Shown: positions 37,094 to 46,265 of the stretch, piece by piece
Layout of the letters: every line of letters starts with the position of its first letter
Position numbering within the stretch: the stretch's first letter is position 1
DNA from: Peptococcaceae bacterium BRH_c23
GTDB lineage: Bacteria; Bacillota_B; Desulfitobacteriia; Desulfitobacteriales; Desulfitobacteriaceae
DNA length: 64,000 nt
Reading direction: 5' to 3'
Assembly (NCBI GenBank): GCA_000961805.1
Contig: LADV01000022.1
Coordinates: forward strand, 18,856 to 82,855
The notes under the pieces: generated by a model
What the model was told of the DNA's origin: nothing
The model's input: the letters and a program-made list of their open reading frames with translations, nothing else
The model's database searches: none
Program-made: the position numbers and the translations under genes

Positions 37094-38581
37094 CTATTGG
37101 TTAATTGCCATATGCATTATCTTCTCCTGCGTAGCCTCTTCCCCCGATATCTCTCCTTTTATCTCCCCTTCATGCATAACGATAATCCTATCACTCATGC
37201 CCAGAACTTCTCCGAGTTCGGACGAAATTATTATTACTGCAAGTCCCTGCTGCGCAAGTCCGTCTATCATTGTATGTATCTCTTTCTTTGCTCCTATATC
37301 CACGCCTCTCGTCGGTTCATCCAATATAAGTATCTGCGGTTGAGTGGCAAGCATTTTTGATATTACTATCTTCTGCTGGTTTCCTCCGCTCAAATTTCCT
37401 ACCTTCTGCTCCGCCCCTGGAGTCTTAACATTAAGCTTCTTTATAAAATCATTTGCGATATAACTCTCCATATTTCTTTTTATAAAATTGATTTTACTAA
37501 CCTTATCCAATATAGAAAGCGTTATGTTCTCTCGTACTGACATACCCAACACAAGGCCCTGAATCTTCCTATCTTCAGGAACCAACGCCAACTTATATCT
37601 TAAAGCATCCTTAGGATGATGTATTTCAACTTCACTTCCGTTTACATATATCCTGCCACAAACCTTCTGATCCAGGCCAAATATAACCTTCATTAACTCT
37701 GTGCGTCCTGCGCCAACCAGCCCCGCGAACCCTAGAATCTCTCCCTTTTGTAATGTAAAGGAGACATTTTTCAACAAATCTGTTGTAGAAATATTTTCAA
37801 CTCTCAAAACCTCTTTCGAAGCATTACGCTCACTTCTGGGGAATATATCTTTCAGTTCACGGCCAACCATCATCCTAATAATCTTATCTTTTGTACACTC
37901 AGCCCGGGTTATTGTCCCTACTGTGTTTCCATCCCTTAATGCAGTAACCCTGTCTGCAAGTTCAAGTACCTCATCAAGTTTGTGGGAAATATAGACTACC
38001 GACACCTGCTGTGAGCAAAGTTTACGAATAATATTCTTTAATGTCTCAGTTTCCTTTTCTGTGAGAGAAGAAGTGGGCTCATCCATTATTATCAATTTTG
38101 CATTCAGCGATAAGGCTTTTGCTATCTCTACCATCTGTCTTTGAGATATTGACAGTTCTTTTACCAGAGTATCAGCATTAATATGAAGTCCTACAGTTTC
38201 CAGAAGTTCCATAGCAAGTTTGTAAGAACGACTTCTATCCATAAATATTAGCTTTGATCGATTTTCCCGTCCCATGAATATATTTTCATAAATACTTAGA
38301 TTAGGCATAAGATTCAATTCTTGATGAATAATACTCATCCCTAGCTCTTGAGATGCCGTTGGTGAATTGATATAAACCTCCTTTCCTTCAAAGTAAATCT
38401 TACCTAGGTCCTTTTGATAAACACCTGATAAAATCTTCATTAGAGTAGACTTACCTGCACCGTTTTCGCCAACCAATGCAAGAACTTCGCCTTTAAATAC
38501 AGTAAGGTTTACGTTATCTAACGCCACAACTCCAGGAAAGTATTTTGTAATATTTTGCATTCTGAGAATTTCATATTTCAT
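37094..38581 (-). CDS. Sugar ABC transporter ATPase, RbsA-type double domain (operon D)
   Basis: 495 residues, two ABC domains. Domain 1: GENGAGKST, LSISQRQ, IIMDEPTSS. Domain 2: GLVGAGRTE, LSGGNQQK, ILDEPTRGVD. Ends EEATQEKIMHMAINQ, the usual tail of the family. Follows the cyclase-family gene by about 36 bp. Confidence 0.93.
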   Translation of the reverse strand: MKYEILRMQNITKYFPGVVALDNVNLTVFKGEVLALVGENGAGKSTLMKILSGVYQKDLGKIYFEGKEVYINSPTASQELGMSIIHQELNLMPNLSIYENIFMGRENRSKLIFMDRSRSYKLAMELLETVGLHINADTLVKELSISQRQMVEIAKALSLNAKLIIMDEPTSSLTEKETETLKNIIRKLCSQQVSVVYISHKLDEVLELADRVTALRDGNTVGTITRAECTKDKIIRMMVGRELKDIFPRSERNASKEVLRVENISTTDLLKNVSFTLQKGEILGFAGLVGAGRTELMKVIFGLDQKVCGRIYVNGSEVEIHHPKDALRYKLALVPEDRKIQGLVLGMSVRENITLSILDKVSKINFIKRNMESYIANDFIKKLNVKTPGAEQKVGNLSGGNQQKIVISKMLATQPQILILDEPTRGVDIGAKKEIHTMIDGLAQQGLAVIIISSELGEVLGMSDRIIVMHEGEIKGEISGEEATQEKIMHMAINQ

Positions 38582-38617
38582 TGTCTGTCCCTGCCTTAAT
38601 TGAGATTAAAATTATTG

Positions 38618-39265
38618 TCATTCATCTTGATCCTCGATTGCAAATGCTCGCACCGGTGATCCGTCAAGCCCTTTGAATTTAAGTGGTACAGCATAGAGTT
38701 CAACAAACATTGCTTCAATTTTATCAACATTGTTTAATGTCTCCAGAATGATAATGCCTTTTTCAAGAAAATACTCATGCACCTTTTCATGTTTTGTTGC
38801 GTGGACAGAGGGGCTTTCAACCGCTACCATGCGAATGTCTTTACGAGACAGCCATTTGGCAGCTTCTTCACTGATGCCGCTAAACCCGGTGAAAAAATCA
38901 TCCATTCCGAAGTGCTTTGCCCAATTGGTTTTTAAGATAACAATTTTACACATTTTAATATTATCCTCATGCTCTTCCAAATGTTTTCTTTCTATTTCCT
39001 CTCCATTCCTCAAAAATGTCAGATCGATAATTACAGCCTTCCCTGTAAAATTTTCCAAAGGTATTTTATCAACCGAATCTCCACATTCGAATTTATGTAA
39101 CGGAACATCAACATGTGTGCCTGTATGTGTTCCCATAATTACCTGTGACACACAATAACCCATATTTTTATGTGAATGATGATTTAATATCCCTACCGGA
39201 GGATCAGCGGGAAACACAGGCATCTGGTGCACTATATCATGAGATAAATCGATGATTCTTTTCAT
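38618..39265 (-). CDS. Cyclase-family (kynurenine-formamidase-like) metal-dependent hydrolase (operon D)
   Basis: About 215 residues. Carries the family signature HTGTHVDVPLH (metal-binding His/Asp) and FTGFSGISEEAAKWL, ESPSVH near the C-terminus. The ATG at 39265 has AAGGAGAG upstream; the longer frame has no site. Family members hydrolyse N-formyl groups, cyclic amides or lactone-like bonds. In a sugar operon between dehydrogenases, a lactone- or amide-opening step is plausible, but this is inference. Confidence 0.8.
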   Translation of the reverse strand: MKRIIDLSHDIVHQMPVFPADPPVGILNHHSHKNMGYCVSQVIMGTHTGTHVDVPLHKFECGDSVDKIPLENFTGKAVIIDLTFLRNGEEIERKHLEEHEDNIKMCKIVILKTNWAKHFGMDDFFTGFSGISEEAAKWLSRKDIRMVAVESPSVHATKHEKVHEYFLEKGIIILETLNNVDKIEAMFVELYAVPLKFKGLDGSPVRAFAIEDQDE

Positions 39266-39345
39266 TCTAAAGTTCTCTCCTTTACTCACTGCCTTAATGA
39301 CTGCTGGGCTTTTCAGGAGAAATTCAATCATACCACCCTCTTTAA

Positions 39346-40383
39346 TCAGGGGGTCAAAATTATTTTGCAGACATTTTCCTTTCTGCTCAGCATTATATCC
39401 AAACCCTTTTCAAATTCATCCAGCTTGAAGATATGGGATATTAGACTTTTAGTCTCAATTTTTCCGGTCTCAAGCATCGTAATAACGTCATCCCAGATAT
39501 TTGGACTTCCCAGAGCTCCAATTATCTCTATATCATTGATTGTAAAAAAATCCCAATCAATCGACACCTGTTTTGAACCGAAAAAACCATTCAGAACAAC
39601 TCTTCCACAAGGCCTTATAACTCTTTTTATGTCCTCAAATACTCCTGCGCCTCCTGATTCTTCTATTACAACGTCTATCATTTCTCCATCAGTAAGCTCC
39701 CTTACTCTGTCTTCAATATCCTGAGTTCTTATATTTATAAGCCCATCCAGCCCGTAGCTATTTGCCCTATCAAGCCTTTCCTGCCTAGTTCCCGTTAAAA
39801 TAACCCTTTTTGCGCCAAATATCTTTTTTGCTATTTGTGCAGCCTGCAAGCCAAGCGGACCCGGGCCTACAACCAGAACATTATCCAATGGGCAAACCTT
39901 ACCTTTCATTACAGCATTAAGCGCAACAGCTGTAGGTTCAATAAGTGCGGCTTCTTCAAATGAGAGTGTGTTAAATTTGTGAAGATGTTGCTCCGGAAAT
40001 GTTATATATTCTGCAAAACCACCTTGCCTGTTCATAACGCCTGTCTCTGTTCTATTGATGCATTGGCTTGGTATTCCCTTTGCGCAGTATTCGCATTTGC
40101 CACAGCTGACTGTGCATTCACCTGTAACCTTGTCCCCAGCCTTGAATTTCCCTACTGCCGCTCCAACCCTTTCAACAACCCCCGACCACTCATGCCCAGG
40201 AACCATGGGCAACTTGCTGAGACCCTCTTGTATATATACCATATCATTGGTATACAGCTCATAATCCGTACCACATAAACCAGCTGCCTTTACCCTTACT
40301 AAAACCTCATCAGGTCTAGGCTGGATAATCGGCAATTCATCAATACTTGCCTGTAAGGGACCGTGAATTCTAACTGCTTTCAT
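39346..40383 (-). CDS. Zinc-dependent medium-chain dehydrogenase, first gene of operon D
   Basis: 345 residues, MDR superfamily. GLCGTDYELY and GHEWSGVVERVG carry catalytic zinc ligands; CGKCEYCAKGIPSQC the structural zinc cysteines; VVGPGPLGLQAA the NAD site. The ATG at 40383 follows GGTGGGG. Its first about 27 codons and its whole leader match the remnant in front of operon E (47787-47990), showing that operon E once began with a similar gene. It probably oxidises a polyol or sugar hydroxyl. Confidence 0.88.
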   Translation of the reverse strand: MKAVRIHGPLQASIDELPIIQPRPDEVLVRVKAAGLCGTDYELYTNDMVYIQEGLSKLPMVPGHEWSGVVERVGAAVGKFKAGDKVTGECTVSCGKCEYCAKGIPSQCINRTETGVMNRQGGFAEYITFPEQHLHKFNTLSFEEAALIEPTAVALNAVMKGKVCPLDNVLVVGPGPLGLQAAQIAKKIFGAKRVILTGTRQERLDRANSYGLDGLINIRTQDIEDRVRELTDGEMIDVVIEESGGAGVFEDIKRVIRPCGRVVLNGFFGSKQVSIDWDFFTINDIEIIGALGSPNIWDDVITMLETGKIETKSLISHIFKLDEFEKGLDIMLSRKENVCKIILTP

Positions 40384-40452
40384 TGATAACCCCACCTTAT
40401 TGTTAATTAATTAGTCAGTTAATTTTTTGAATTCAAGAAAGTTTATAGATAA

Positions 40453-40481
40453 ACTATATGACTTTTGCTTGAGAACAACAA
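40453..40481 (-). promoter_or_regulatory. Promoter of operon D
   Basis: Minus-strand TTGTTG (40476-40481), 17-bp spacer, TATAGT (40453-40458), about 70 bp upstream of the dehydrogenase start. The same elements with the same spacing are conserved in front of operon E (47911-47939), which supports function. Confidence 0.65.
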
Positions 40482-40484
40482 TGT

Positions 40485-40524
40485 GTTAGAATTCATATTA
40501 GGTGTACTAAATTCAGAATATTTT
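40485..40524 (-). promoter_or_regulatory. Conserved activator-site block upstream of the operon D promoter
   Basis: Plus-strand TTAGAATTCATATT, GGTGT and ATTCAGAATATTTT are shared with 47941-47983 at the same distance from the -35. The position just upstream of -35 is typical for AraC-type activators. The response regulator at 42429-44051, encoded between the two operons, is the obvious candidate (inference). Confidence 0.5.
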
Positions 40525-40534
40525 AAAAATGCCA

Positions 40535-40578
40535 TAGATAAAGTCCCTTATCCTGAGCTGGATAAGGGACTATTTTTC
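40535..40578 (-). terminator. Rho-independent terminator after the kinase gene (40581-42395)
   Basis: A 12-bp stem (AGTCCCTTATCC, 40542-40553, with 40560-40571) with a 6-nt loop. On the minus strand it is followed by TTTATC, only moderately T-rich; it starts three bases beyond the stop codon. T residues also follow on the plus strand. Confidence 0.7.
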
Positions 40579-40580
40579 AC

Positions 40581-42395
40581 TTACATTATTAGAGGTAGAA
40601 ATACTTCTATACTAGTGCCAATACCTAGTGTACTGTAAATTCTTATACCATACTCGGATCCATACAGCAGTTTTATTCTTACATTTACGTTTACTAATCC
40701 TATCCTAGAGCCCTTACTTTCGAGATCCAGCGAATCATTTCCGTTTAAAAGTCCTTCATTTATTATTTTCAATTCCTCTGGTCTAATACCATCTCCATCA
40801 TCATTTATATTTAGTATCAACTTGTCTTGCGTCTTATAAGCAATTAACTTTATAGTTCCTTTTCCAAGCTTTAACTCCAAACCGTGTCGAATTGAATTTT
40901 CAACTAAAGGTTGTATTAATAGTTTAGGTACTTTACATTCCAAGGTATCTTCATCAACCTTGTTAACTACAATAAATTTGTTATTAAATCTATACTGCAT
41001 TATTACTAAATAATTCTCAATATTTTTAAGTTCTTCTTCAAGTTTTACCATATTATTTTTTCTACTTATACTGTACCGGAACAGGTCTGCTAGAGATTTA
41101 GTCATATGTTCAATATTGTTTACACCTTCACTAATTGCCATGCCTCTGATTGATTCGAGAGTATTATAAAGAAAATGAGGGTTAATCTGACTTTGGAGAG
41201 CGTTTAATTCGGCTTGCTTCATTAACACTTTTGAAGTGTATTCGCTCTTAATCAAGTCTTTCAATTTATCACTCATCATATTCAAATTCTGATATATATG
41301 CGAAAAAGCACCTGAATTACTTAGCTTACCTAATTCAAAATTCAGATCCCCCTGTACAAGACTGTTGAAAACATTTTCGATACTTTTAATGGGATAATAC
41401 ACTTTTCGTTTAAAAAAGAAGATACTGATCACAATAACACAAATAAGGATCAAGCTTGAAAACAACATAAACCTCAATGCAGATAATTTATTTGCATTTA
41501 AATATGTTTCGGGTACTAATAGTAAGAGATTACATCCAAAAAAGACCGATTTGTCATATATAATATATTGTGTATTTCCTGAATTGTCGGTAAACTTCAC
41601 TTTCCCTTGGGATTCATTCAGGAGCTTTACTTGTTTATTATCGATGAGAGTATTATCACTTTTACTTCCTGTGGAAAATAAAACTTCATTATTACTATTC
41701 AATAAAAAAATAGTATCTGACTCAGGAAAATCAATGTTTCTAAAATAACTATTTAACAAACCTAAATTCTTTGCTATAATCACACTCTGAATCCGTTTAG
41801 TTTCCTCATTTCTAAAAGTCTTTGCAAAAAGTATACCTTTGGGATATTCACTCTTTTCCATTTCTAATACGTAATCAATACCTCTATCTTTATACTTGTC
41901 AACAACACTTTTGCAGAATGTCCCTGAAATGCTCTTAAAATAATAAGGACTATCGGCATTGCTGTACGACAATAGCGATCCATTTTCAGTATATATTGTA
42001 ATACCTGAGATATCAGTGTTGCTTTTGAAAATATAATCAATTGTCGACCGAAATTTGAATTCTTCTAGTTGAGAATTATTACTCAATACGTTATTATAAA
42101 ATCGGTAAGATTCTTGTTTATATATCGCGGTTGCAATTTTATCTGTACTTTCTAATTCCCTATTAATAATTTGGGACCACTGTCTTAGTTGGGAATTAAT
42201 CCTTATAAATTGTTGTTCTTCACTGAATCTTTCTAAATTCAAAACATTCAGATATATAAAGGCAAAAAAGAAAATGAATATTATTAAAAAAAAGGCACTA
42301 ACAACTATCAATAAATCAGCCTTAATTTGTGAAGGTTTTTTTATTTTTACGGAATGTTTAAGTTTATCAAATATTAGAGCAGTAGTTCTTTTCAT
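40581..42395 (-). CDS. YesM/LytS-type membrane sensor histidine kinase (between operons D and E)
   Basis: 604 residues: N-terminal transmembrane helix near residues 28-50, extracellular sensor of about 240 residues, second helix near 308-328, HAMP linker, His in QINPHFLYN, then HATPase domain (IQPLVENSIRHG, NDDGDG, GIGTSIEV). AGAGGGTG precedes the ATG. It is transcribed after its response regulator, the reverse of the order at 3386-6938, and has no linked binding protein. Its best candidate targets are operons D and E on either side. Confidence 0.92.
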   Translation of the reverse strand: MKRTTALIFDKLKHSVKIKKPSQIKADLLIVVSAFFLIIFIFFFAFIYLNVLNLERFSEEQQFIRINSQLRQWSQIINRELESTDKIATAIYKQESYRFYNNVLSNNSQLEEFKFRSTIDYIFKSNTDISGITIYTENGSLLSYSNADSPYYFKSISGTFCKSVVDKYKDRGIDYVLEMEKSEYPKGILFAKTFRNEETKRIQSVIIAKNLGLLNSYFRNIDFPESDTIFLLNSNNEVLFSTGSKSDNTLIDNKQVKLLNESQGKVKFTDNSGNTQYIIYDKSVFFGCNLLLLVPETYLNANKLSALRFMLFSSLILICVIVISIFFFKRKVYYPIKSIENVFNSLVQGDLNFELGKLSNSGAFSHIYQNLNMMSDKLKDLIKSEYTSKVLMKQAELNALQSQINPHFLYNTLESIRGMAISEGVNNIEHMTKSLADLFRYSISRKNNMVKLEEELKNIENYLVIMQYRFNNKFIVVNKVDEDTLECKVPKLLIQPLVENSIRHGLELKLGKGTIKLIAYKTQDKLILNINDDGDGIRPEELKIINEGLLNGNDSLDLESKGSRIGLVNVNVRIKLLYGSEYGIRIYSTLGIGTSIEVFLPLIM

Positions 42396-42428
42396 TTAAT
42401 AGTTACACCCTCTACAATATCTACTGAC

Positions 42429-44051
42429 TTATAAAGTGAACAAACTTCTAAATTCTGAAGGGCTTATACCTACTTCTTTTTTAAATAATTTGCTGAAGTA
42501 TTTGGCATCTTTATAGCCTACAAGCTCGGAAATTTCGTTAATCTTGTATTTAATATCCTTTAATAATTCTTTTGCCGTATTTATCCTATAATCTGTTACA
42601 TATTCAGAAAAATTCATACCAGTCTCCTTCTTGAACAACTCGCAAAAATAATTGGAATTTAAATAAACAAGATTAGCTACTTCAGTAAGACTTATTTCTT
42701 CTTTGTAGTGATTGCTCACATAAGACTTAACGATTTCAACAGCTTTTCTGTGATGGCTCTGCTTTGAAACATTATAGCCTTCTAATGCTCTTGCAAGTAA
42801 ATCCCCCAAATATTCTATAACTTCATTCATAGATTTACATTCTTCGATATCTTCATAAACTTTAGCCTCGATTAAGTATCCATGTTCGATATCAATATTT
42901 TTTCTCTGTATAACTTTAAGTGTATTTTGAATAATTTGATATGCCACTTTGAAGATAGCATTTGGATTGATATTTCGGTTCTTTATTAATACAGCAAAAA
43001 CTTCATAAAGCAAGCTCCTATACCCATTTACATCAAAAACCTCAGACATGCAAATGAGTTTCAGTTCCTTATCAACGGGGAATAATTCCTTCATTTCGAT
43101 GTTAATAAACTTTTGGCTCTCCATATTTATTATTTTATCTGTACCTAGGGTTACCCTACCCTTTATAGCACATAAAGCATTGGAAAAGGATTTGTGGATA
43201 AGATTTATACTTCCAACACAATCTCCAATGCCTAAAGTTAAATACATAGTTTTATGAATATCAATATTTTCCAGTAATTTTATAAAAGTATTATTAAGGA
43301 CACTAGATATTTTATTCTTTTTGCTAATATCATAATTAATAATGTAAATAAATTTTTTCTTACTTTCTAAGCTAAGAAGCTCATAGCAATAAAGCTTGAG
43401 TTCAACTTCAATAGTTTTGGAGATAGTATTGAAAAAAACATGATTGCTATATTCATCTATTTCACCCGTAGCTTTTACATCTGCCTTAAATATTAATAAT
43501 TGAAATAGACCTTCTGCAAAAGCCAATCCATAATCCTGATTTATATTTTGAATATTTATGTCATTTCGTACAGCAGTGCAATTAAGTTTTTGAAAAAAGA
43601 ACTGATCTTTAAGCTGACTTATACTATCTTCTAATCTCTCCTTAATAACCTTCACATCATTTTGTTTTTGTTTGTAATTTAGAAATTTTTCTCGAGTCTT
43701 TAATAAAATACCTGTCAACTCATCTTTATCGATCGGTTTTAAGAGATAATCCAATGCACCATATTTCACTGCATCTTTGGCATAGGCAAATTCATTATAT
43801 CCACTTATAATAATAAACTCCGTATCAAGTCCTAGCTCTCTGGCTTCCCTCATAAGTGATATTCCGTCAATACCGGGCATAAGTATGTCTGTTATGACTA
43901 GTTCAGGCTTCTTCGTCTTTAAAATTTCTATCGCTTCAATGCCATCATGGGCTTCAGCAATTATATTGAAGCCCAATTCATTCCAATTTATGATTTTCTT
44001 AATTAACTGGCATACCCAAAATTCATTATCAACTATTAATACACTAACCAT
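42429..44051 (-). CDS. AraC-type response regulator (YesN-like) between operons D and E
   Basis: 540 residues. Receiver domain (VLIVDNE, acceptor Asp in ITDILMPGIDG, Lys in LLKPIDK), a long undefined middle region, and a C-terminal AraC double helix-turn-helix (LTEVANLVYLNSNYFCELF; YFSKLFKKEVGISPSEF). AAGGTGAGG precedes the ATG. About 30 bp separate it from the kinase. It probably activates the two operons whose promoters share the upstream block. Confidence 0.9.
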   Translation of the reverse strand: MVSVLIVDNEFWVCQLIKKIINWNELGFNIIAEAHDGIEAIEILKTKKPELVITDILMPGIDGISLMREARELGLDTEFIIISGYNEFAYAKDAVKYGALDYLLKPIDKDELTGILLKTREKFLNYKQKQNDVKVIKERLEDSISQLKDQFFFQKLNCTAVRNDINIQNINQDYGLAFAEGLFQLLIFKADVKATGEIDEYSNHVFFNTISKTIEVELKLYCYELLSLESKKKFIYIINYDISKKNKISSVLNNTFIKLLENIDIHKTMYLTLGIGDCVGSINLIHKSFSNALCAIKGRVTLGTDKIINMESQKFINIEMKELFPVDKELKLICMSEVFDVNGYRSLLYEVFAVLIKNRNINPNAIFKVAYQIIQNTLKVIQRKNIDIEHGYLIEAKVYEDIEECKSMNEVIEYLGDLLARALEGYNVSKQSHHRKAVEIVKSYVSNHYKEEISLTEVANLVYLNSNYFCELFKKETGMNFSEYVTDYRINTAKELLKDIKYKINEISELVGYKDAKYFSKLFKKEVGISPSEFRSLFTL

Positions 44052-44149
44052 AACAACCTCACCTTGTAAATTGTGGTTAATTTACTTAAACTATAGCATT
44101 ATCTCTGTCCTATTTCAATTTTTACTTCCTTTATAAACCTTTATAAAGC

Positions 44150-45208
44150 TTATATCATCGCCTTAAATCTTTCGATTGCATTTCTGTCCTCCAGTACACC
44201 TATTTCAAAATTGATCTCATACCGTTCACCCGGCTTCAGGGTGGTCAGTCTTCCGTTTCTCCTTGCTTCAATTCTACCCTCCGGTATATTTATACCAGGT
44301 TCAAGCCCCACAACATAGTCCTGCTGCCCCATCATTTTCCACTCATTAAAGCACGGCATCTGCTCGGGTGAATAGGCCACATATCCGCCAAAGTCGATAC
44401 TCTCATTAACAAGCCCTGCATAAACCTTTTCTCTATCCTGCGGCATTATATGCATAAATCCCTGCCACTGGTAGCCTTTGGTCGGTCTATCAAATAAAGA
44501 ATACTCTCCATCCCCTTCCCTTGCATCCCGATTGAACGGCTCTACTTTTATTGCTGAAGAGTAGAGCCTTGTTTCCTTGCTTACGATTGGAAATCCGAAA
44601 TTGATGTGATACAGTATCATGAAAGGTGACTCATTATACCCTTCGTTCTCTATCAAGTCATTAATAAGAACCTTGGATTCACCCATTTTACATATTATTT
44701 CTCTCTTCAAGACCAGGTTTTCCGCATAAAGGCGGGACTCCCGAATTTTTCCTGACAATTTTATTACGTAGTCGTCTCCACACCAGTTTTCTTCAACATT
44801 AATTATCTCTGCTGGAAGATGTGATATTCTGCCATGTATACCAAGTACCTCATCCCCTTCCACACCAGGATCCCCCGCCTGTGTTAATCCGCACGTAGTT
44901 ATAAGCCCTCCATTAAAGCTCCTAAGGAATCCCAATCCTCCATTTTCAAAATACTGCGGTGCTGCTAAATTATTCTTGCACATCCAGGCCAAAGACTTCC
45001 CGCAGTATTCCGCATCAGCTATATCCATTCCTCTATCTGGAAGCACAGTAAATCTGAATCCTGACCCTGTTTTTACATCTATGCCTTTAATACCATCTGC
45101 ACGTCCATTTTTGTATTCAAAAACCCTTGCTCCTGCCAGCTGATTCATGCTCCCGACATATTGTCGGAGTTCATCCATTTCAAATTCCTTACCGAATAGT
45201 TTCACCAT
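44150..45208 (-). CDS. DUF4432 family aldose-epimerase-like protein, copy 2 (operon E)
   Basis: 352 residues, nearly identical to the copy at 735-1793 (few substitutions, same length, and a similar ribosome site and leader for about 40 bp). Same motifs: VLPDRGMDIADAE, FNGGLITTCGL, GLEPGINIPEG. The ATG at 45208 follows GGAGGTG. It ends operon E, directly after the permease, so a mutarotase-like role on the imported sugar is likely but unproven. Confidence 0.86.
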   Translation of the reverse strand: MVKLFGKEFEMDELRQYVGSMNQLAGARVFEYKNGRADGIKGIDVKTGSGFRFTVLPDRGMDIADAEYCGKSLAWMCKNNLAAPQYFENGGLGFLRSFNGGLITTCGLTQAGDPGVEGDEVLGIHGRISHLPAEIINVEENWCGDDYVIKLSGKIRESRLYAENLVLKREIICKMGESKVLINDLIENEGYNESPFMILYHINFGFPIVSKETRLYSSAIKVEPFNRDAREGDGEYSLFDRPTKGYQWQGFMHIMPQDREKVYAGLVNESIDFGGYVAYSPEQMPCFNEWKMMGQQDYVVGLEPGINIPEGRIEARRNGRLTTLKPGERYEINFEIGVLEDRNAIERFKAMI

Positions 45209-45256
45209 ATAAGGACACCTCCATTACCCCATGAAATAAACTGTATGATGCTTAAC

Positions 45257-46252
45257 TTACTTTCTAGCTTTTCTCTTTTTAGTAACAATATCAATTCCTA
45301 CTGCAACAAGGAGGACAAGACCGCTAATGATCCCCTGCCAGTATATGGAAACATTCAACAAAATCAAAGCATTTGTAACAAATGCAAGCAGTATCACACC
45401 TAAAAACGTCCCAAACACTGTACCTTCACCGCCTGATAAAGCTGCTCCACCAATAACAACTGCAGATATAACTCTTAATTCCATTCCCTGTCCCGCTGTA
45501 GACATGGCCGACCCTAGCCGAGCAGTCATAAGTGTTCCGGCAATGCCTGTAAGAATTCCTATTATCATAAACATTACAATCTTAACCCTATCAACATTAA
45601 TTCCCGAATACTTTGCAGCTGTAATATTTCCACCAATGTAATATACCTGCCTAAAATACTTGATTTTTCTGAGCAGATACTCACCTACAATAACAATTAC
45701 AAACATAACAAAGAATGTATAAGGTATCGCACCGACATAACTCTGTCCAACATATGTAAAAGAGCTTGGTAATTTAGATACAGGATAACCTTGTGTAACT
45801 ACAAATGCTATACCCCTCACGATACCCATCATTGCTAGGGTAGTAATAAATGAATTTATCCCTACCTTTGTGATTATTACCCCGTTTATAAAACCTATAA
45901 ACGCACCAATCATTACTCCACCCACAATAAATGCTACAATCGGGTTCACACCTGCAAGTACAAGCTTGGCAACAATTACTCCCGTTAAAGCAAGCGTAGA
46001 TCCTACCGATAGGTCAAACTCACCTGCAGCGATTATATAAGTCATTCCAACCGCAACTACAGCATCAAGTGAACAACCAAAAATCACAGCTATTAAATTA
46101 TCCTTTGTAAAAAAATAAGGGGATGCGAAAGTAAGAATTATAAACTGCAAAAGGATAAGTAGAACTAAAATGGATTCCCTCATTTGAAACACTTTTCGTA
46201 TTCCGATTAACACACTATTATTTTGATAGGTATTCGAACTTTTTTCCAGCAT
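45257..46252 (-). CDS. RbsC-type sugar ABC transporter permease (operon E)
   Basis: 331 residues, BPD_transp_2 family, about ten helices, with IIAAGEFDLSVGSTLALTG and SAVVIGGAALSGGEGTVFG. It lies 13 bp after the ATPase gene. Strongly similar to the permease of operon F (50947-51948). No binding protein gene is present in operon E, so it may borrow one encoded elsewhere. Confidence 0.9.
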   Translation of the reverse strand: MLEKSSNTYQNNSVLIGIRKVFQMRESILVLLILLQFIILTFASPYFFTKDNLIAVIFGCSLDAVVAVGMTYIIAAGEFDLSVGSTLALTGVIVAKLVLAGVNPIVAFIVGGVMIGAFIGFINGVIITKVGINSFITTLAMMGIVRGIAFVVTQGYPVSKLPSSFTYVGQSYVGAIPYTFFVMFVIVIVGEYLLRKIKYFRQVYYIGGNITAAKYSGINVDRVKIVMFMIIGILTGIAGTLMTARLGSAMSTAGQGMELRVISAVVIGGAALSGGEGTVFGTFLGVILLAFVTNALILLNVSIYWQGIISGLVLLVAVGIDIVTKKRKARK

Positions 46253-46265
46253 GGTTTTTTTCCTC

